Below are positions 20,801 to 53,520 of a stretch of 64,000 nt of DNA, piece by piece (position 1 is the stretch's first letter; the number at the start of each line of letters is the position of its first letter). A program made the position numbers and the translations under genes. The stretch spans positions 1 through 64,000 of the forward strand of contig NZ_BMSA01000009.1 of assembly GCF_014648915.1 (NCBI RefSeq), in the 5' to 3' direction. The notes under the pieces were generated by a model that saw nothing but the letters and a program-made list of their open reading frames with translations, was not told where the DNA came from and did not search any database. The DNA comes from Streptomyces phaeofaciens (lineage in GTDB: Bacteria; Actinomycetota; Actinomycetes; Streptomycetales; Streptomycetaceae).

Positions 20801-23800
20801 GGTGGCGCTGCCGGAGAGCGAGCTGACGGACCGTCTGGAGCCCTTCGGCGGAAGGCTGTCGGTCGCCGCGGTCAACGGCCCCGGCTCGGTCGTGGTCTCC
20901 GGCGAACCCGAGGCCCTCGACGAGCTGCTCGCCGGCTGCGCGGCCGAGGAGATCCGGGCCCGCCGCATCCCGGTGGACTACGCCTCCCACTCCGCCCAGG
21001 TGGAGTCGCTGCGCGACGAACTGCTCGCCGCGCTGGCACCCGTCACCCCGCGCGCCGGGGACGTCCCGTTCCTGTCGACGGTCACCGGCGACTGGCTCGA
21101 CACCCGCGAACTCGACGCCGCCTACTGGTACACCAACCTGCGGCAGCCGGTCCGCCTCGACCGGGCCGCCCGACGGCTCGTCGAGGACGACTTCCGGCTC
21201 TTCGTCGAGACCAGCCCGCACCCCGTACTGACCCTCGGCCTCCAGGAGACCTTCGACGACCTGGCGTGCGACGCCCACGCCGTCGGCTCGCTGCGCCGCG
21301 ACGAGGGCGGCCCCGACCGCTTCCTGCGGTCACTGGCCGAGGCCCAGGCGCACGGCGCGACACCCGACTGGGACACCGTGTTCGCCGGCCGGTCCGGCCG
21401 CCCGGCGGAGCTGCCGACCTACCCGTTCCAGCGCCGCCGCTACTGGCCGCGGGCGGCCGCCCGCCCGGCGGGCGACGCCACCGGTCTCGGCCTCGGCGCC
21501 ACCGGGCACCCGCTGCTCGGCGCCGCCCTCGAACTGCCCGACTCCGACGGCCTCGTCCTCACCGGCCGGCTCTCCCTCGCCACCCACCCGTGGCTGGCGG
21601 ACCATCTCGTCCTGGGCTCGGCCCTGCTGCCCGGCGCGGCGTTCGCCGAACTGGCGCTGCGGGCCGGCCACGAGACCGGCCACGAGCAGGTCGAGGAACT
21701 CACCCTGGAGGCACCGCTGGTGGTGCCCGAGACGGGCGCCGTGGCCCTGCGGCTCACCGTGACCGGAGACGACGGCGGCGGGCGCCGCCCGTTCACCCTG
21801 CACTCCCGGGCCGACGGCGCCGAGGCGTGGACCCGGCACGCCGAGGGAACCCTCACGGCCACCGGACCGCGCCCGGAGCGCACGACCACCGCCTGGCCGC
21901 CCGCCGGCGCCGAACCGGTGCCCCTCACCGGCTTCCACGAACGGCTCGCCGAGGCCGGAGTGGCGTACGGCCCCGCCTTCCAGGGGTTGCGCGCCGTCTG
22001 GCGGCGGACCGCGCCGGACGGCCCGTCCGACACCACCGAGATCCTCGCCGAGGTCCGGCTGCCCGACGGGATACCGGCCGACGGCTTCACCCTGCATCCC
22101 GCCCTGCTCGACGGGGCGTTGCAGGCGGCCGCCGCCGAAGCGCTCATGGGCGCGGCGGCCGGCGGGATGCGGGCGACACGCCCGTTCTCCTGGCGCGGCA
22201 TCCGGGTGCACACCCCGACCGCGGCCACCGGCCTGCGCGTCACCCTGCGCCCGGCCGGCCCGGACACCCTCGCGGTGACCGTGACGGACACCGACGGAAC
22301 CCCCGTGGCCGAGGTCGACGCGGTGGTCTCGCGCCCGGTCTCCCCGGGCCGGCTGCCCGGCGCGGGCGGCGGCGACTCGATGTTCCGGCTCGACTGGAAG
22401 GCCCTGCCGCCCCTGCCCGGGACGACCACGGCCACCGGCCCCTGGGCGCTGCTCGGCACGCCGGACCCGGACCTGACCGACGCCCTGCGCGCGGCGGGCA
22501 CGGGCTGCGAGACGTACGCCGATCAGGCCGCCCTGCGGCTCGCCGTCGCGAGCGGCGCACCTGTACCCCCGGTCGTCCTCGCCCCGCTGACCGCCGTCGC
22601 CTCCGCGGACCCGGCCGAGCAGGCCCGCGCCACCGCCCGCGAAGCCCTCGCCCTGCTCCAGGGCTGGCTGGCCGACGAGCGGTTCGCCGAGTCCCGGCTG
22701 GTGGTGCTGACCAGCGGAGCGGTGTCCACGCACCCGGCCGAGGAGGTGCCCGGCCTGACGAGCGCCCCCGTGTGGGGCCTGGTGCGTTCGGCGCAGTCGG
22801 AGAACCCCGACCGGTTCCTGCTCGTCGACACGGACGGCCACCCGCAGTCGCTGCGGCGCCTGCCGCACGGCGTCGGCGCGGCCCTCGCGACGGCGGAGCC
22901 GGCCGGGCCGGCCACCGGCACCGGCGAGCCCCAGCTCGCCCTGCGCGCGGGCCGGGTACTGGTGGCCCGGCTGGCGCGGGCGGGATCGGCCGAGCCGGCG
23001 ATCCCGGCCGGCTCCGCCGAACCCACCACGTCGGCCGGTTCAGCCGGTTCGGCCGGATTCGCCGCGCCCGTACCCCTGGACCCCGAGGGCACCGTCCTCA
23101 TCACCGGCGCCACGGGCGGCCTCGCCCGTCCGCTGGCCCGGCACCTGGTCACCGAGCACAAGGCCCGGCACCTGCTGCTCGCCGCCCGGCGCGGCGCCGC
23201 CGGCGACGGCATGCCCGAACTCCGCGCGGAACTCGCCGAACTCGGCGCACAGGTGACCGTCGCCGCCTGCGACGTGGCCGACCGTGCCGCGCTCGCCCGC
23301 CTCCTGGCGGACGTTCCCGAGGCCCACCCCCTCACCGCAGTGATCCACACGGCGGGCGTCACCGAGGACGGCGTGATCGGCACCCTGACCCCGGACGGGC
23401 TGGACCGGGTCCTGCGCCCCAAGGTCGACGCCGTACTCGCCCTGCACGAGCTGACGAAGACCCTGGAGCTGTCGGCGTTCGTGCTGTACTCCTCGTTCTC
23501 CGGCACGTTCGGCAGCCCCGGCATGGCCAACTACGCGGCGGCCAACGCCTTCCTGGACGCCTTCGCCCGGCACCGCAGGACCCAGGGCCTGCCCGCGCAG
23601 TCCCTGGCCTGGGGCCTGTGGGCGGAGGGCACCGGCATGGGCGGACGGCTCGACGAGGCCGACCGCGTCCGGATGGCACGCGGCGGCGTCAGCCCCATGC
23701 CCGCCGAGCTCGGCCTCGCCCTGTTCGACGCCGCCGGCCGGCGCGCCGAAGCGGTCCTGGTGCCGGCCCGACTGGAACTGGGCGCCCTGCGGGCCCAGGC

Positions 23801-24440
23801 CCGGGAGGCCGGGGTACCGGTCCCCGCGCTCCTGCGCGACCTGCTCCCGGACACCGCCCGGACCCGGGACGCGCGGACACCCGACACCAGCGGCAGCCTG
23901 CGCGACCGGCTCGAAGGGCTCCCGGAGGAGGAGCGTGAACGCGTGCTCCTGGACGTCGTACGCACCCATGTCGCCACGGTCCTCGGCCACGGCGGCCCGG
24001 ACGCCGTCGGCGCCGGACAGTCCTTCAAGGAAGCCGGCTTCGACTCGCTGACCGCGGTGGAGCTGCGCAACCGGCTCACCGCGGCCAGCGGCCACCGGCT
24101 CCCCGCGACCCTGGTGTTCGACTTCCCCACCCCGGCAGCCCTGGCCCGCCACCTGCTCACCGAACTGGCCCCCGCGCCCTCGACGCCGACCGTCCCGCTC
24201 CTGGAGGACATCGGCCGGCTCGAATCCGCGCTCACCGCCCTCACCCCGGACGTACTCGCCGGCACGGACCTGGACGACGAGGCGCTCGACAGCGTCACGG
24301 AACGACTCCAGACCCTGCTGTCGGCATGGCGCGAGACCCGGGCCGAGGCGCTGAACGACACCGCCGCGTCGCACGAACTCGACTCGGCCACGGACGACGA
24401 GCTCTTCGACTACATCGACAAGAAATTCGGCACGGGCTGA
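8847..24440 (+). CDS. Modular type I PKS, gene 2: modules C, D and E
   Basis: About 5,197 aa from GTG 8847. The first ~30 residues (VENEQKLRDYL, then a heptad-rich stretch) form the coiled-coil docking helix that normally opens a downstream PKS subunit, which is why this start is chosen. An in-frame ATG at 8733 would add 38 residues of repeats. Modules: KS-AT-DH-KR-ACP, KS-AT-KR-ACP, KS-AT-DH-KR-ACP, then a docking tail (24180-24440) ending SATDDELFDYIDKKFG. It supplies both methyl branches predicted in the visible chain and one hydroxyl. Unlike genes 1, 3 and 4 it has no copy of the homogenised malonyl-AT block. It is preceded by gene 1 and followed by gene 3 after about 80 bp. Confidence 0.95.
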   Translation: MENEQKLRDYLKRVIADLHQTRQRLREVESAEQELIAIVGMSCRFPGGVHSPDDLWRLVSSGTDAVSGFPTDRGWDLDGLFDPDPDHPGTSYVREGGFLHDAAGFDATFFGISPREAVAMDPQQRLLLEGSWEAFEHAGIDPRSVRGSRTGVFAGVMYHDYLARLHDIPEEFEGYLSQGSAGSIASGRVAYTLGLEGPAVTVDTACSSSLVTLHLAAQALRGGECSLALAGGVTVMSSPSTFLEFSRQRGLAADGRCKPFAGAADGTGWGEGIGMLLLERLSDARRNGHPVLAVVRGSAVNQDGASSRLTAPNGPAQQRVIRQALADARLTPADVDAVEAHGTGTSLGDPIEAQALLAAYGQDRTDGRPLRLGSVKSNIGHTQAAAGVAGVIKTVMAMRHGVLPRTLHIDRPTPEVDWTAGAVELLTENTPWPPTGRPRRAGVSSFGVSGTNAHVILEEPEPVPEEEAAAPADGTEGPLPWILSGRGESALTEQAARLAAHLRARPGLRPADVGRSLAGERALFEHRAVVVGTGRDALLRGLDSLADGGAAAGVVRGTAGGHAEDIVFVFPGQGSQWAGMAVELLDSSEVFAARMRECADALAPYTDWSLLDVVRGVSGAPSLDRVDVVQPVLFAVMVSLAEVWRAHGVRPTAVLGHSQGEIAAACVAGALTLQDAARVVALRSQALVDLSGRGGMVSAALPVADLERRLARWADRLSVAAVNGPASVVVSGDTEALDELLADCEAQGVRARRVAVDYASHSAHVEAVEERLLTALAPIAPRSAQVTFCSTVTGEPLDTAGLDAAYWYRNLRRTVRFEDAVRTLCAGARPVFIEVSPHPVLTMGMQEVLSGIDGAAAALGTLRRGEGGTERLLLSLAEAHTQGVRVDWPALFAGYGAGRAELPTYAFQHERYWLEEAGRPGDTAGLGLGPAEHPLLGAAVTLADGNGFLLTGRLSPATHPWLADHAVTGTVLLPGTAFVELAVHAGDRVGCGRLAELTLHAPLVLSASAPVDIQLLVGAPGPAGLRRLSVHARPAGAAAEEPWTLHAEGALAEGTGPAPATPSDPAAWPPAGARPVPIDDLYDRLAAAGLEYGPLFQGLRAVWRCDDGLAAEVELPRDAAADAESYGLHPALLDAALHAIAAGTPAGDGVRLPFSWTGVTLHATGATTLRVRLSPSGTDAMSLAVSDVSGAPVASVESLTLRPLDTGRPDAGSAPHGSLFRVEWTPVPTPSAAVAYAVLGDGTGLPDGLAPAPAYRTAAELTASGDPLPDLVLAPVTGGPPDADAVHGAVTAALTLLRSWLAEEATAASRLVVVTRGAMAATAADPVTDPVAAAVWGLVRSAQTEHPGRFVLLDLDTESPGTALAALATGEPQLAVRDGVALAARLARTTPSARTEPAEPLDAEGTVLVTGGTGALGKVLARHLVAEYGVRQLLLTSRRGPAAPGAAELVAELEALGASARVAAVDVADRDALAGLLAAIPAEHPLTAVVHTAGVLDDGVLAALDPDRLARVLRPKTDGAWHLHELTRGLDLSAFVLFSSAAGLMGGAGQAGYAAANSFLDALAAHRRAAGLPARSLAWGLWDLADSDMAGRLDEAGLARIRRRGMAPLTAAEGMALFDLAGRYDDAVLAPMHLDPARMRAALGDGEQPHLLRGLLHRPARPAATRSAARPDGTLPDTARRLAALPPAERDRALEDLVRTHAAAVLGHASPHTVEPGQAFKDLGFDSLTAVELRNRLSTATGLRLPPTLVFDYPTPEGLARHLGTELLGTGHPGEAASAGGRRAAVRTDEPIAVVGMACRFPGGVRSPEDLWQLVVDGGEGTGAFPTDRGWDLERLLRDAGPDRPGTSATSEGGFLYDAGHFDPGLFGISPREAGIMDPQQRLLLETSWEVFERAGIDTGTLKGTRTGVFAGVMYQGYDTQVASAVDGDEGYLGTANSLSAASGRLAYTFGLEGPAVTVDTACSSSLVALHLAAQSLRNGECTLALAGGATVMATPTTFVEFSRQRGLAADGRVKAFADAADGTGLAEGVGLLLLERLSDARRHGHQVLALVKGSAINQDGASNGLTAPNGPAQQRVIRQALDAAGLAAGDVDAMEAHGTGTTLGDPIEAQALLATYGQGRDAGRPLWLGSVKSNIGHTQAAAGVAGVIKTVMALRHGVLPRTLHVDEPSRQVDWSAGAVELLTEARDWPAVDRPRRAAVSSFGISGTNAHAILEQAPAEPVATAAPTAPATPGPALPWLLSGRTEAALTAQAQRLHAHLRTAPQADPAGVGLSLAVSRTRLDHRAAIVAESRAELLAGLAALAAGHTAPGLVRGVTAGRGRVGFLFTGQGAQRTGMGGELYAAFPAFARALDEVYERFEGRLDRSLREVVAEDPAALDRTVYTQAALFALEVALHRLVESWGVTPDWLAGHSIGELSAAHVAGVLSLDDACALVAARGRLMEALPEGGAMAAVQATEEEVAAALVDGVSIAAVNGPTATVVSGDEDAVLEIAAAFAAQGRRTKRLPVSHAFHSARMEPMLAEFREVAAGLTFRPPTIGLISNVTGEPATPEELSSPEYWVRQVRRPVRFADGIRALAGQGVTTLIELGPDGVLTAMAQETLNATAADGAEVTCVPLLREGRPEAPTLVGALAGVHTRGVPVDWARFFADRGAAPAELPTYAFQHRRYWPQAPADAHPAPATDPAEAAFWDAVERADVAAVADTLAVADGQRSSLDAVLPALTSWRQHSRTRSVTDTWLHRITWQPSAHPAAPALSGRWLVVVPGGRELPEWGTGAAGALGAHGARTVTVEAGTDGRTALAERLAGTGEADGPAVDGVLSLLAADHARGAQDTLTLIQALGDAGITAPLWCVTSGAVSTGPADPVHAAPQARVWGLGRVAALEHPDRWGGLIDLPETPDDRTGARLAGLLTDPGEETELAVRTSGVFVRRLVRASGPAGPVPAPRLSGSVLVTGGTGALGAQVARWLVRHGARHLVLAGRRGPAAEGADRLRDELTALGAEITVAACDVADPDALAALLAAIPADRPLTAVLHAAGVLDDGVLDGLTPDRFAAVLRAKADGARHLHEQTRGLDLSAFVLFSSVAGAVGSAGQANYAAANAELDALAAQRRAEGLPALSVGWGAWADAGMAQTRETAQRLARGGVTPMDPDTALGVLERCWSQDAAHLVVADVDWARFAAPLTGPRQRTLLTGLPGVDTTGAARAATGGAADLVRRLTELSGDDERQRLAQDLVREQAAHVLGHATKDAVPTRTAFRELGFDSLSALELRNALTAATGLPLPATLVFDHPTPRELARHLLTELLGGRPAAPGEPATATTPYDEPLAIVAMSCRFPGGVRSPRQLWRQLRDGVDAIGAFPDDRGWDLERLFDPDPEQPGTSYVREGGFLHDAGEFDAGFFGISPREALAMDPQQRLLLETSWEAFEAAGIDPDTLRGSRTGVYVGSNGQDYASLLLNSTEDLGGYLATGNAASVVSGRLAYTFGLEGPTVTVDTACSSSLVALHLAAQALRQGECTLALAGGVSVMSTPGPFTEFSRQRGLAQDGRCKPFAAAADGTGWGEGVGMLLVERLSDAERNGHPVLAVLRGSAVNQDGASNGLTAPNGPSQQRVIRQALANARLAASEVDVVEAHGTGTTLGDPIEAQALLATYGQDRDGGRPLWLGSVKSNIGHTQAAAGVAGVIKMVLAMRHGELPRTLHVDEPSPHVDWSSGAVALLTGHTPWPAAERPRRAGVSSFGMSGTNAHVILEQAPEPAAEETLADIADGPALLPWPVSAKSPAALREQAVRLRAHLDAHPEDDLAAIGHALATSRTAFAHRAVLLADGPDGFRRALTALAQGDSDPDVLEATAGSDGRTVFVFPGQGSQWAGMATELLDTSPVFAQRFAECSAALRAHVDWSPADVLRGLPGTPPLERVDVVQPLLFAVMVSLAELWRAHGVRPAAVVGHSQGEIAAACVAGALSLPDAARVVALRSKALGALAGHGGMVSVALPESELTDRLEPFGGRLSVAAVNGPGSVVVSGEPEALDELLAGCAAEEIRARRIPVDYASHSAQVESLRDELLAALAPVTPRAGDVPFLSTVTGDWLDTRELDAAYWYTNLRQPVRLDRAARRLVEDDFRLFVETSPHPVLTLGLQETFDDLACDAHAVGSLRRDEGGPDRFLRSLAEAQAHGATPDWDTVFAGRSGRPAELPTYPFQRRRYWPRAAARPAGDATGLGLGATGHPLLGAALELPDSDGLVLTGRLSLATHPWLADHLVLGSALLPGAAFAELALRAGHETGHEQVEELTLEAPLVVPETGAVALRLTVTGDDGGGRRPFTLHSRADGAEAWTRHAEGTLTATGPRPERTTTAWPPAGAEPVPLTGFHERLAEAGVAYGPAFQGLRAVWRRTAPDGPSDTTEILAEVRLPDGIPADGFTLHPALLDGALQAAAAEALMGAAAGGMRATRPFSWRGIRVHTPTAATGLRVTLRPAGPDTLAVTVTDTDGTPVAEVDAVVSRPVSPGRLPGAGGGDSMFRLDWKALPPLPGTTTATGPWALLGTPDPDLTDALRAAGTGCETYADQAALRLAVASGAPVPPVVLAPLTAVASADPAEQARATAREALALLQGWLADERFAESRLVVLTSGAVSTHPAEEVPGLTSAPVWGLVRSAQSENPDRFLLVDTDGHPQSLRRLPHGVGAALATAEPAGPATGTGEPQLALRAGRVLVARLARAGSAEPAIPAGSAEPTTSAGSAGSAGFAAPVPLDPEGTVLITGATGGLARPLARHLVTEHKARHLLLAARRGAAGDGMPELRAELAELGAQVTVAACDVADRAALARLLADVPEAHPLTAVIHTAGVTEDGVIGTLTPDGLDRVLRPKVDAVLALHELTKTLELSAFVLYSSFSGTFGSPGMANYAAANAFLDAFARHRRTQGLPAQSLAWGLWAEGTGMGGRLDEADRVRMARGGVSPMPAELGLALFDAAGRRAEAVLVPARLELGALRAQAREAGVPVPALLRDLLPDTARTRDARTPDTSGSLRDRLEGLPEEERERVLLDVVRTHVATVLGHGGPDAVGAGQSFKEAGFDSLTAVELRNRLTAASGHRLPATLVFDFPTPAALARHLLTELAPAPSTPTVPLLEDIGRLESALTALTPDVLAGTDLDDEALDSVTERLQTLLSAWRETRAEALNDTAASHELDSATDDELFDYIDKKFGTG
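8946..14140 (+). other. PKS module C: KS-AT(methylmalonyl)-DH-KR(B)-ACP
   Basis: KS Cys is at 9462. AT Ser is at 10818 in GHSQGE, with YASH at 11118-11129, the methylmalonyl signature. DH His is at 11739 (HAVTGTVLLP) and Asp at 12246. The KR has LDDG and Tyr at 13503. ACP Ser is at 14025. Predicted product: a methyl-branched alkene. Confidence 0.9.
14208..18750 (+). other. PKS module D: KS-AT(malonyl)-KR(B)-ACP
   Basis: KS Cys is at 14733. AT Ser is at 16083 (GHSIGE), with HAFH at 16374-16385. There is no DH: the AT is followed by the FWDAVERADVAAVADTL stretch typical of KS-AT-KR modules and then the KR, with TGGTGALG near 17703, LDDG near 17959 and Tyr at 18129. ACP Ser is at 18630. Predicted product: a D-configured beta-hydroxyl. 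Confidence 0.88.
18804..24165 (+). other. PKS module E: KS-AT(methylmalonyl)-DH-KR-ACP
   Basis: KS Cys is at 19326. AT Ser is at 20679 (GHSQGE), with YASH at 20979-20990. DH His is at 21603 (HLVLGSALLP) and Asp at 22110. The KR cofactor loop reads TGATGGLA (23103-23126), with Ala where the third Gly is expected. LDDG is replaced by TEDG, but Tyr at 23532 and the YSS serines remain. ACP Ser is at 24045. A methyl-branched alkene is predicted if the KR works. Confidence 0.83.
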
Positions 24441-24527
24441 CCGCGCGGGCACCCGCCCCGCGCACGACGCGCCCTGCCCGCCGACCTCCCGCCGTTTTCC
24501 CCGCAAGTGTGAATGGATGCCGCTCCC

Positions 24528-44678
<20,151 letters not shown>

Positions 44679-44756
44679 CCGCCATGACCCGCACCACCGT
44701 CGCCCGCACCGCCATGGCCGGAACCGCCATGACCCACACCCCTGAAGACCACTTGC

Positions 44757-44762
44757 GAGGAG
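44757..44762 (+). promoter_or_regulatory. Ribosome binding site deciding the gene 4 start
   Basis: GAGGAG lies 11 nt before GTG 44774, the codon that opens the conserved docking helix. Confidence 0.6.
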
Positions 44763-44773
44763 CGAACCAGTCC

Positions 44774-50983
<6,210 letters not shown>

Positions 50984-51032
50984 ACACGAGGTCGGCCCCG
51001 GCGCCCGTACGGACGCCGGGGCCGACCCGTGT
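50984..51032. terminator. Bidirectional terminator between PKS gene 4 and the reductase gene
   Basis: A perfect 14-bp stem (50990-51003 with 51014-51027) is extended by five more pairs past one bulged A, with a 10-nt loop. It lies between two convergent stop codons, so it can serve both transcripts. Confidence 0.85.
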
Positions 51033-51048
51033 CAGCCGTGCCGGCCGC

Positions 51049-52221
51049 TCAGAGCGGGTTCACGCGGTACATCGGGAAGTAGGACCCGATCCTGCCGTTC
51101 GCGTAGTCGTCGGCCAGTTCGGGCACCCGGTCGAAGTCGTAGACCACGTCCGACCCCTCGGGCGCCATCCAGCCCTCCGCCTCCTGGAAGTCCCGGATGC
51201 CCGGCGAGTCCGGCAGCCGCCACACATGCGTGTTCACATGGATGTGCCGGCTGATGCACTCGGCGCCCCGCAGATGCGACAGCCGCATCCCGGCCTTCCA
51301 GCCGCAGGTGGTGACGACGCCCTCACGGGCCAGGGCCCTCAGCGTGACGTCGTACAGCGGCTCGCCGATGTTGTCCACGAAGACCGCGGCCCCGTGGCCG
51401 TCGCTGAGTTCCTCGACGACCCCCAGGAACTCCTCGACCGACGTCCGCCGCCGCTGGTGCCGCTCACGGTCCGTCCGTTCCTGCCGGGTGGGCAGCGACA
51501 GGGCGGGGAACCGGCGGCGGTCCACCGCGACGATGCCGTTCTCCCGCAGGAAGGCGACACGTTCGTCCGAGCCCGCCGTCATCGCCACCCGGAACCCGGC
51601 CCGCTTGGCCAGCATCAGCTCGGCGAAGGCCACCCCGCCGCCCCACCCGAACACCAGGTGGTTCGCCGGGTCGTCGTCGGGGACCTGGGTCCGCCAGCAG
51701 CCGTACGCCTTGCGCCAGTTGTCCCAGGCGGTGAAGTACCGCCCGTACGTGGCCCACTGCGGCAGCGAGTACGCCGTCCCGTCCGGGACCGGCAGCAGCA
51801 GCCGTACGTCCATCTTCGACCGCTTCGCCAGCAGGCCGACGGTGTGCGGGGCGTCGTAGGCGTAGGCGAGCTCGGCGTAGCCGAAGCGGTCGAGCTTGCC
51901 GAACGGCAGGAGCAGACACAGGTCCCCTTCACGGACCCGCACGTCCCGGCCGCCCGCGTTCACCTTGAGGACCCGCACCACGCCCAGGTTGCCGAGGACC
52001 ACCGCGTCCTCGCCGCGGCTGCTGCACACGTCGATCGGCGAACGGGCCAGCGCATGGTCGATGTTGGCCTCCCAGGAGCCGAGGATCGGCTCCACCAGCG
52101 CCTCACCCTCCTCCAGCGGGCCGAAGGTGAACAGATCGCGGCGCAGCACGGCACCCGGTCCGCCGTCGTGCGGGCCGGCCGTCGCACCGGAGCGCAGGAC
52201 CCAGGCTTCTGGTGAGTAGAT
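51049..52221 (-). CDS. Medium-chain (zinc-type) dehydrogenase/reductase, possible enoyl-thioester reductase
   Basis: An MDR-family protein of 390 aa if started at 52221, or 366 aa from GTG 52149. A GWGGGVAFAELMLAKRAG stretch is the nucleotide-binding loop, followed by FVDNIG and TTCGWK, features shared with crotonyl-CoA-reductase-like and quinone-oxidoreductase-like MDRs. It is shorter than typical carboxylating crotonyl-CoA reductases (about 440-450 aa). I could not identify the CO2-binding residues, so carboxylation is unproven. The GTG has no good ribosome site. The 24 codons upstream stay open, read like an N-terminal strand (IYSPEAWVLRSG) and begin at an ATC five nt after AGGAGG. Last gene of the E1/lipoyl/ACP/KAS III operon. 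Probable role: reduction, and perhaps carboxylation, of the acyl unit built upstream. Confidence 0.7.
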   Translation of the reverse strand: MYSPEAWVLRSGATAGPHDGGPGAVLRRDLFTFGPLEEGEALVEPILGSWEANIDHALARSPIDVCSSRGEDAVVLGNLGVVRVLKVNAGGRDVRVREGDLCLLLPFGKLDRFGYAELAYAYDAPHTVGLLAKRSKMDVRLLLPVPDGTAYSLPQWATYGRYFTAWDNWRKAYGCWRTQVPDDDPANHLVFGWGGGVAFAELMLAKRAGFRVAMTAGSDERVAFLRENGIVAVDRRRFPALSLPTRQERTDRERHQRRRTSVEEFLGVVEELSDGHGAAVFVDNIGEPLYDVTLRALAREGVVTTCGWKAGMRLSHLRGAECISRHIHVNTHVWRLPDSPGIRDFQEAEGWMAPEGSDVVYDFDRVPELADDYANGRIGSYFPMYRVNPL

Positions 52222-52226
52222 GACAA

Positions 52227-52232
52227 CCTCCT
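52227..52232 (-). promoter_or_regulatory. Strong ribosome site before an apparent ATC start
   Basis: AGGAGG on the - strand, five nt before an in-frame ATC (52221-52219). No ATG, GTG or TTG in the reductase frame lies at the right distance. Sits in the 45-nt gap after the KAS III stop. Confidence 0.6.
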
Positions 52233-52266
52233 GTGATCGAGTACGTTCCCCGGGTTCGCGGTGCGG

Positions 52267-53202
52267 TCAGCGGGCCGTCGCCGGCACCCGGTAGCCCACC
52301 GAGACACCGCCCCATGCCTCGCCGGCGCCGTAGGCGACGGCCCCGAGCCGGCCCGCGGAGGGCAGCGAACCCGCCTCCAGCTCCTCGGCGAACGCCAGTG
52401 GGATCGACGCGGACGACGTGTTCCCCGCGTGCGCGATCCGGTTCACGAAGGGCACGCCGAGATGGGTGGTGAAGCTGCGGACCTGTTCCAGGATCCGGCC
52501 GTTCGCCTGATGGCCGACCAGGACCGTCGGCGCGGGCCCCTCGTCGAAGAGGTACTGCGCCGACTCCGACATCCGGCGCACGGCGCGGTCGTACACCTGC
52601 ATCCCGTCGAGATGGATGCCGCCCGCGTCCGTCTCCCGCATGAGCGCCTCCTGGGAGCCGTCGCAGCCCGCGGTCTGGCGAAAGCCCGCGAACTCCGCGC
52701 GGTCCTCCAGCAGTACGGCCGCGGCGCCGTCGGCGAAGATGCACGCCGTCTGCCGGTCGGTGCGGTCCACCAGCCGGGACATGGCCTCCACCGAGCACAC
52801 CAGGACCGACCGGGCCTGACCCGCGTCGCAGAGGGAGAGCCCGGTGACCAGTCCGTAGACGAAGCCGCAGCAGGCCGCGTTCATGTCGAAGGCCAGCACC
52901 GAGGGGCCCAGCCCGGCGAGCCGGGCCACCTTCTGCGCGATGCCCGGCACGCGTTGGCGCACCGAGGTGCTGACGACGACCAGGGCGCCGATCGAGGACG
53001 GGTCGTCCATCCTGGTCACGATCGGTGCGCAGGCCTCCGCCGCCACCTCCGCCAGGGGGACCTCGTCCGGCAGCCAGGAGCGTGCCGCGATGCCGCTGCG
53101 GCGCCTGATCCACTCGTCCGTGAGGCCGATCGACGCGAAGTGGTCGTTGTCGATCGTCCGGCCCGGCTTCGCGGTGGCGATGTCGACGATGCCCGCGCTC
53201 AT
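52267..53202 (-). CDS. Beta-ketoacyl-ACP synthase III (FabH-like)
   Basis: A 311-aa thiolase-fold enzyme. The complete KAS III triad is visible: Cys111 (NAACCGF), His231 (GHQAN) and Asn261 (HAGNTSSAS). This suggests real Claisen condensation rather than the Cys-His-only chemistry of some acyltransferase relatives, though transfer to another acceptor cannot be excluded. It starts at ATG 53202, overlapping the ACP stop by ATGA, so ACP and KAS III are probably made in equal amounts. Likely role: condense an acyl group from the 2-oxoacid dehydrogenase with malonyl-ACP, or move it onto the dedicated ACP. Confidence 0.88.
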   Translation of the reverse strand: MSAGIVDIATAKPGRTIDNDHFASIGLTDEWIRRRSGIAARSWLPDEVPLAEVAAEACAPIVTRMDDPSSIGALVVVSTSVRQRVPGIAQKVARLAGLGPSVLAFDMNAACCGFVYGLVTGLSLCDAGQARSVLVCSVEAMSRLVDRTDRQTACIFADGAAAVLLEDRAEFAGFRQTAGCDGSQEALMRETDAGGIHLDGMQVYDRAVRRMSESAQYLFDEGPAPTVLVGHQANGRILEQVRSFTTHLGVPFVNRIAHAGNTSSASIPLAFAEELEAGSLPSAGRLGAVAYGAGEAWGGVSVGYRVPATAR

Positions 53203-53447
53203 CCCCGGCTCGCCAGCTTCACGAAGTAGGTGCTGAAGTCGTCCAGGAAGGCGAAGCCCGCCGTCTCCTTCAGATCGCCCTTGACCTGGAGCGCGCGCTC
53301 CAGCTGCTGGTGCAGCTCGACCAGGTCGAGGGAGTCGAGGTCGAGGTCGGCGACCGGCCGGGAGAGGTCGTCGGGGCCCAACGACGGGTCGCGCTCGCGC
53401 AGTTTGGCCAGCATGGTGTCCGCGATACGGCTTTCGATGTCGCTCAT
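53199..53447 (-). CDS. Discrete acyl carrier protein
   Basis: 82 aa, the usual ACP length. The phosphopantetheine site is Ser39 in DLDLDSLDLVEL. The ATG at 53447 has GGAG seven nt upstream. Acidic and helical, unlike the GFDSL-type ACPs inside the PKS genes, so it is a stand-alone carrier that must be loaded by a partner, here most likely KAS III or the E1/lipoyl pair. It is separated by 73 bp from the lipoyl gene upstream and overlaps the KAS III gene by 4 bp. Confidence 0.88.
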   Translation of the reverse strand: MSDIESRIADTMLAKLRERDPSLGPDDLSRPVADLDLDSLDLVELHQQLERALQVKGDLKETAGFAFLDDFSTYFVKLASRG

Positions 53448-53520
53448 GTTCCTTCTCCGTGCAACTGACTGGATGGGGTGGAAGTCCGGGGGCCTGGGGC
53501 CCGGGGTGAGGCAGGGGCGG

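Noticed and set aside
51226..53229. + strand open frames over the reductase and KAS III genes
   Set aside because: Shadows of clearly conserved - strand enzymes with intact catalytic motifs.
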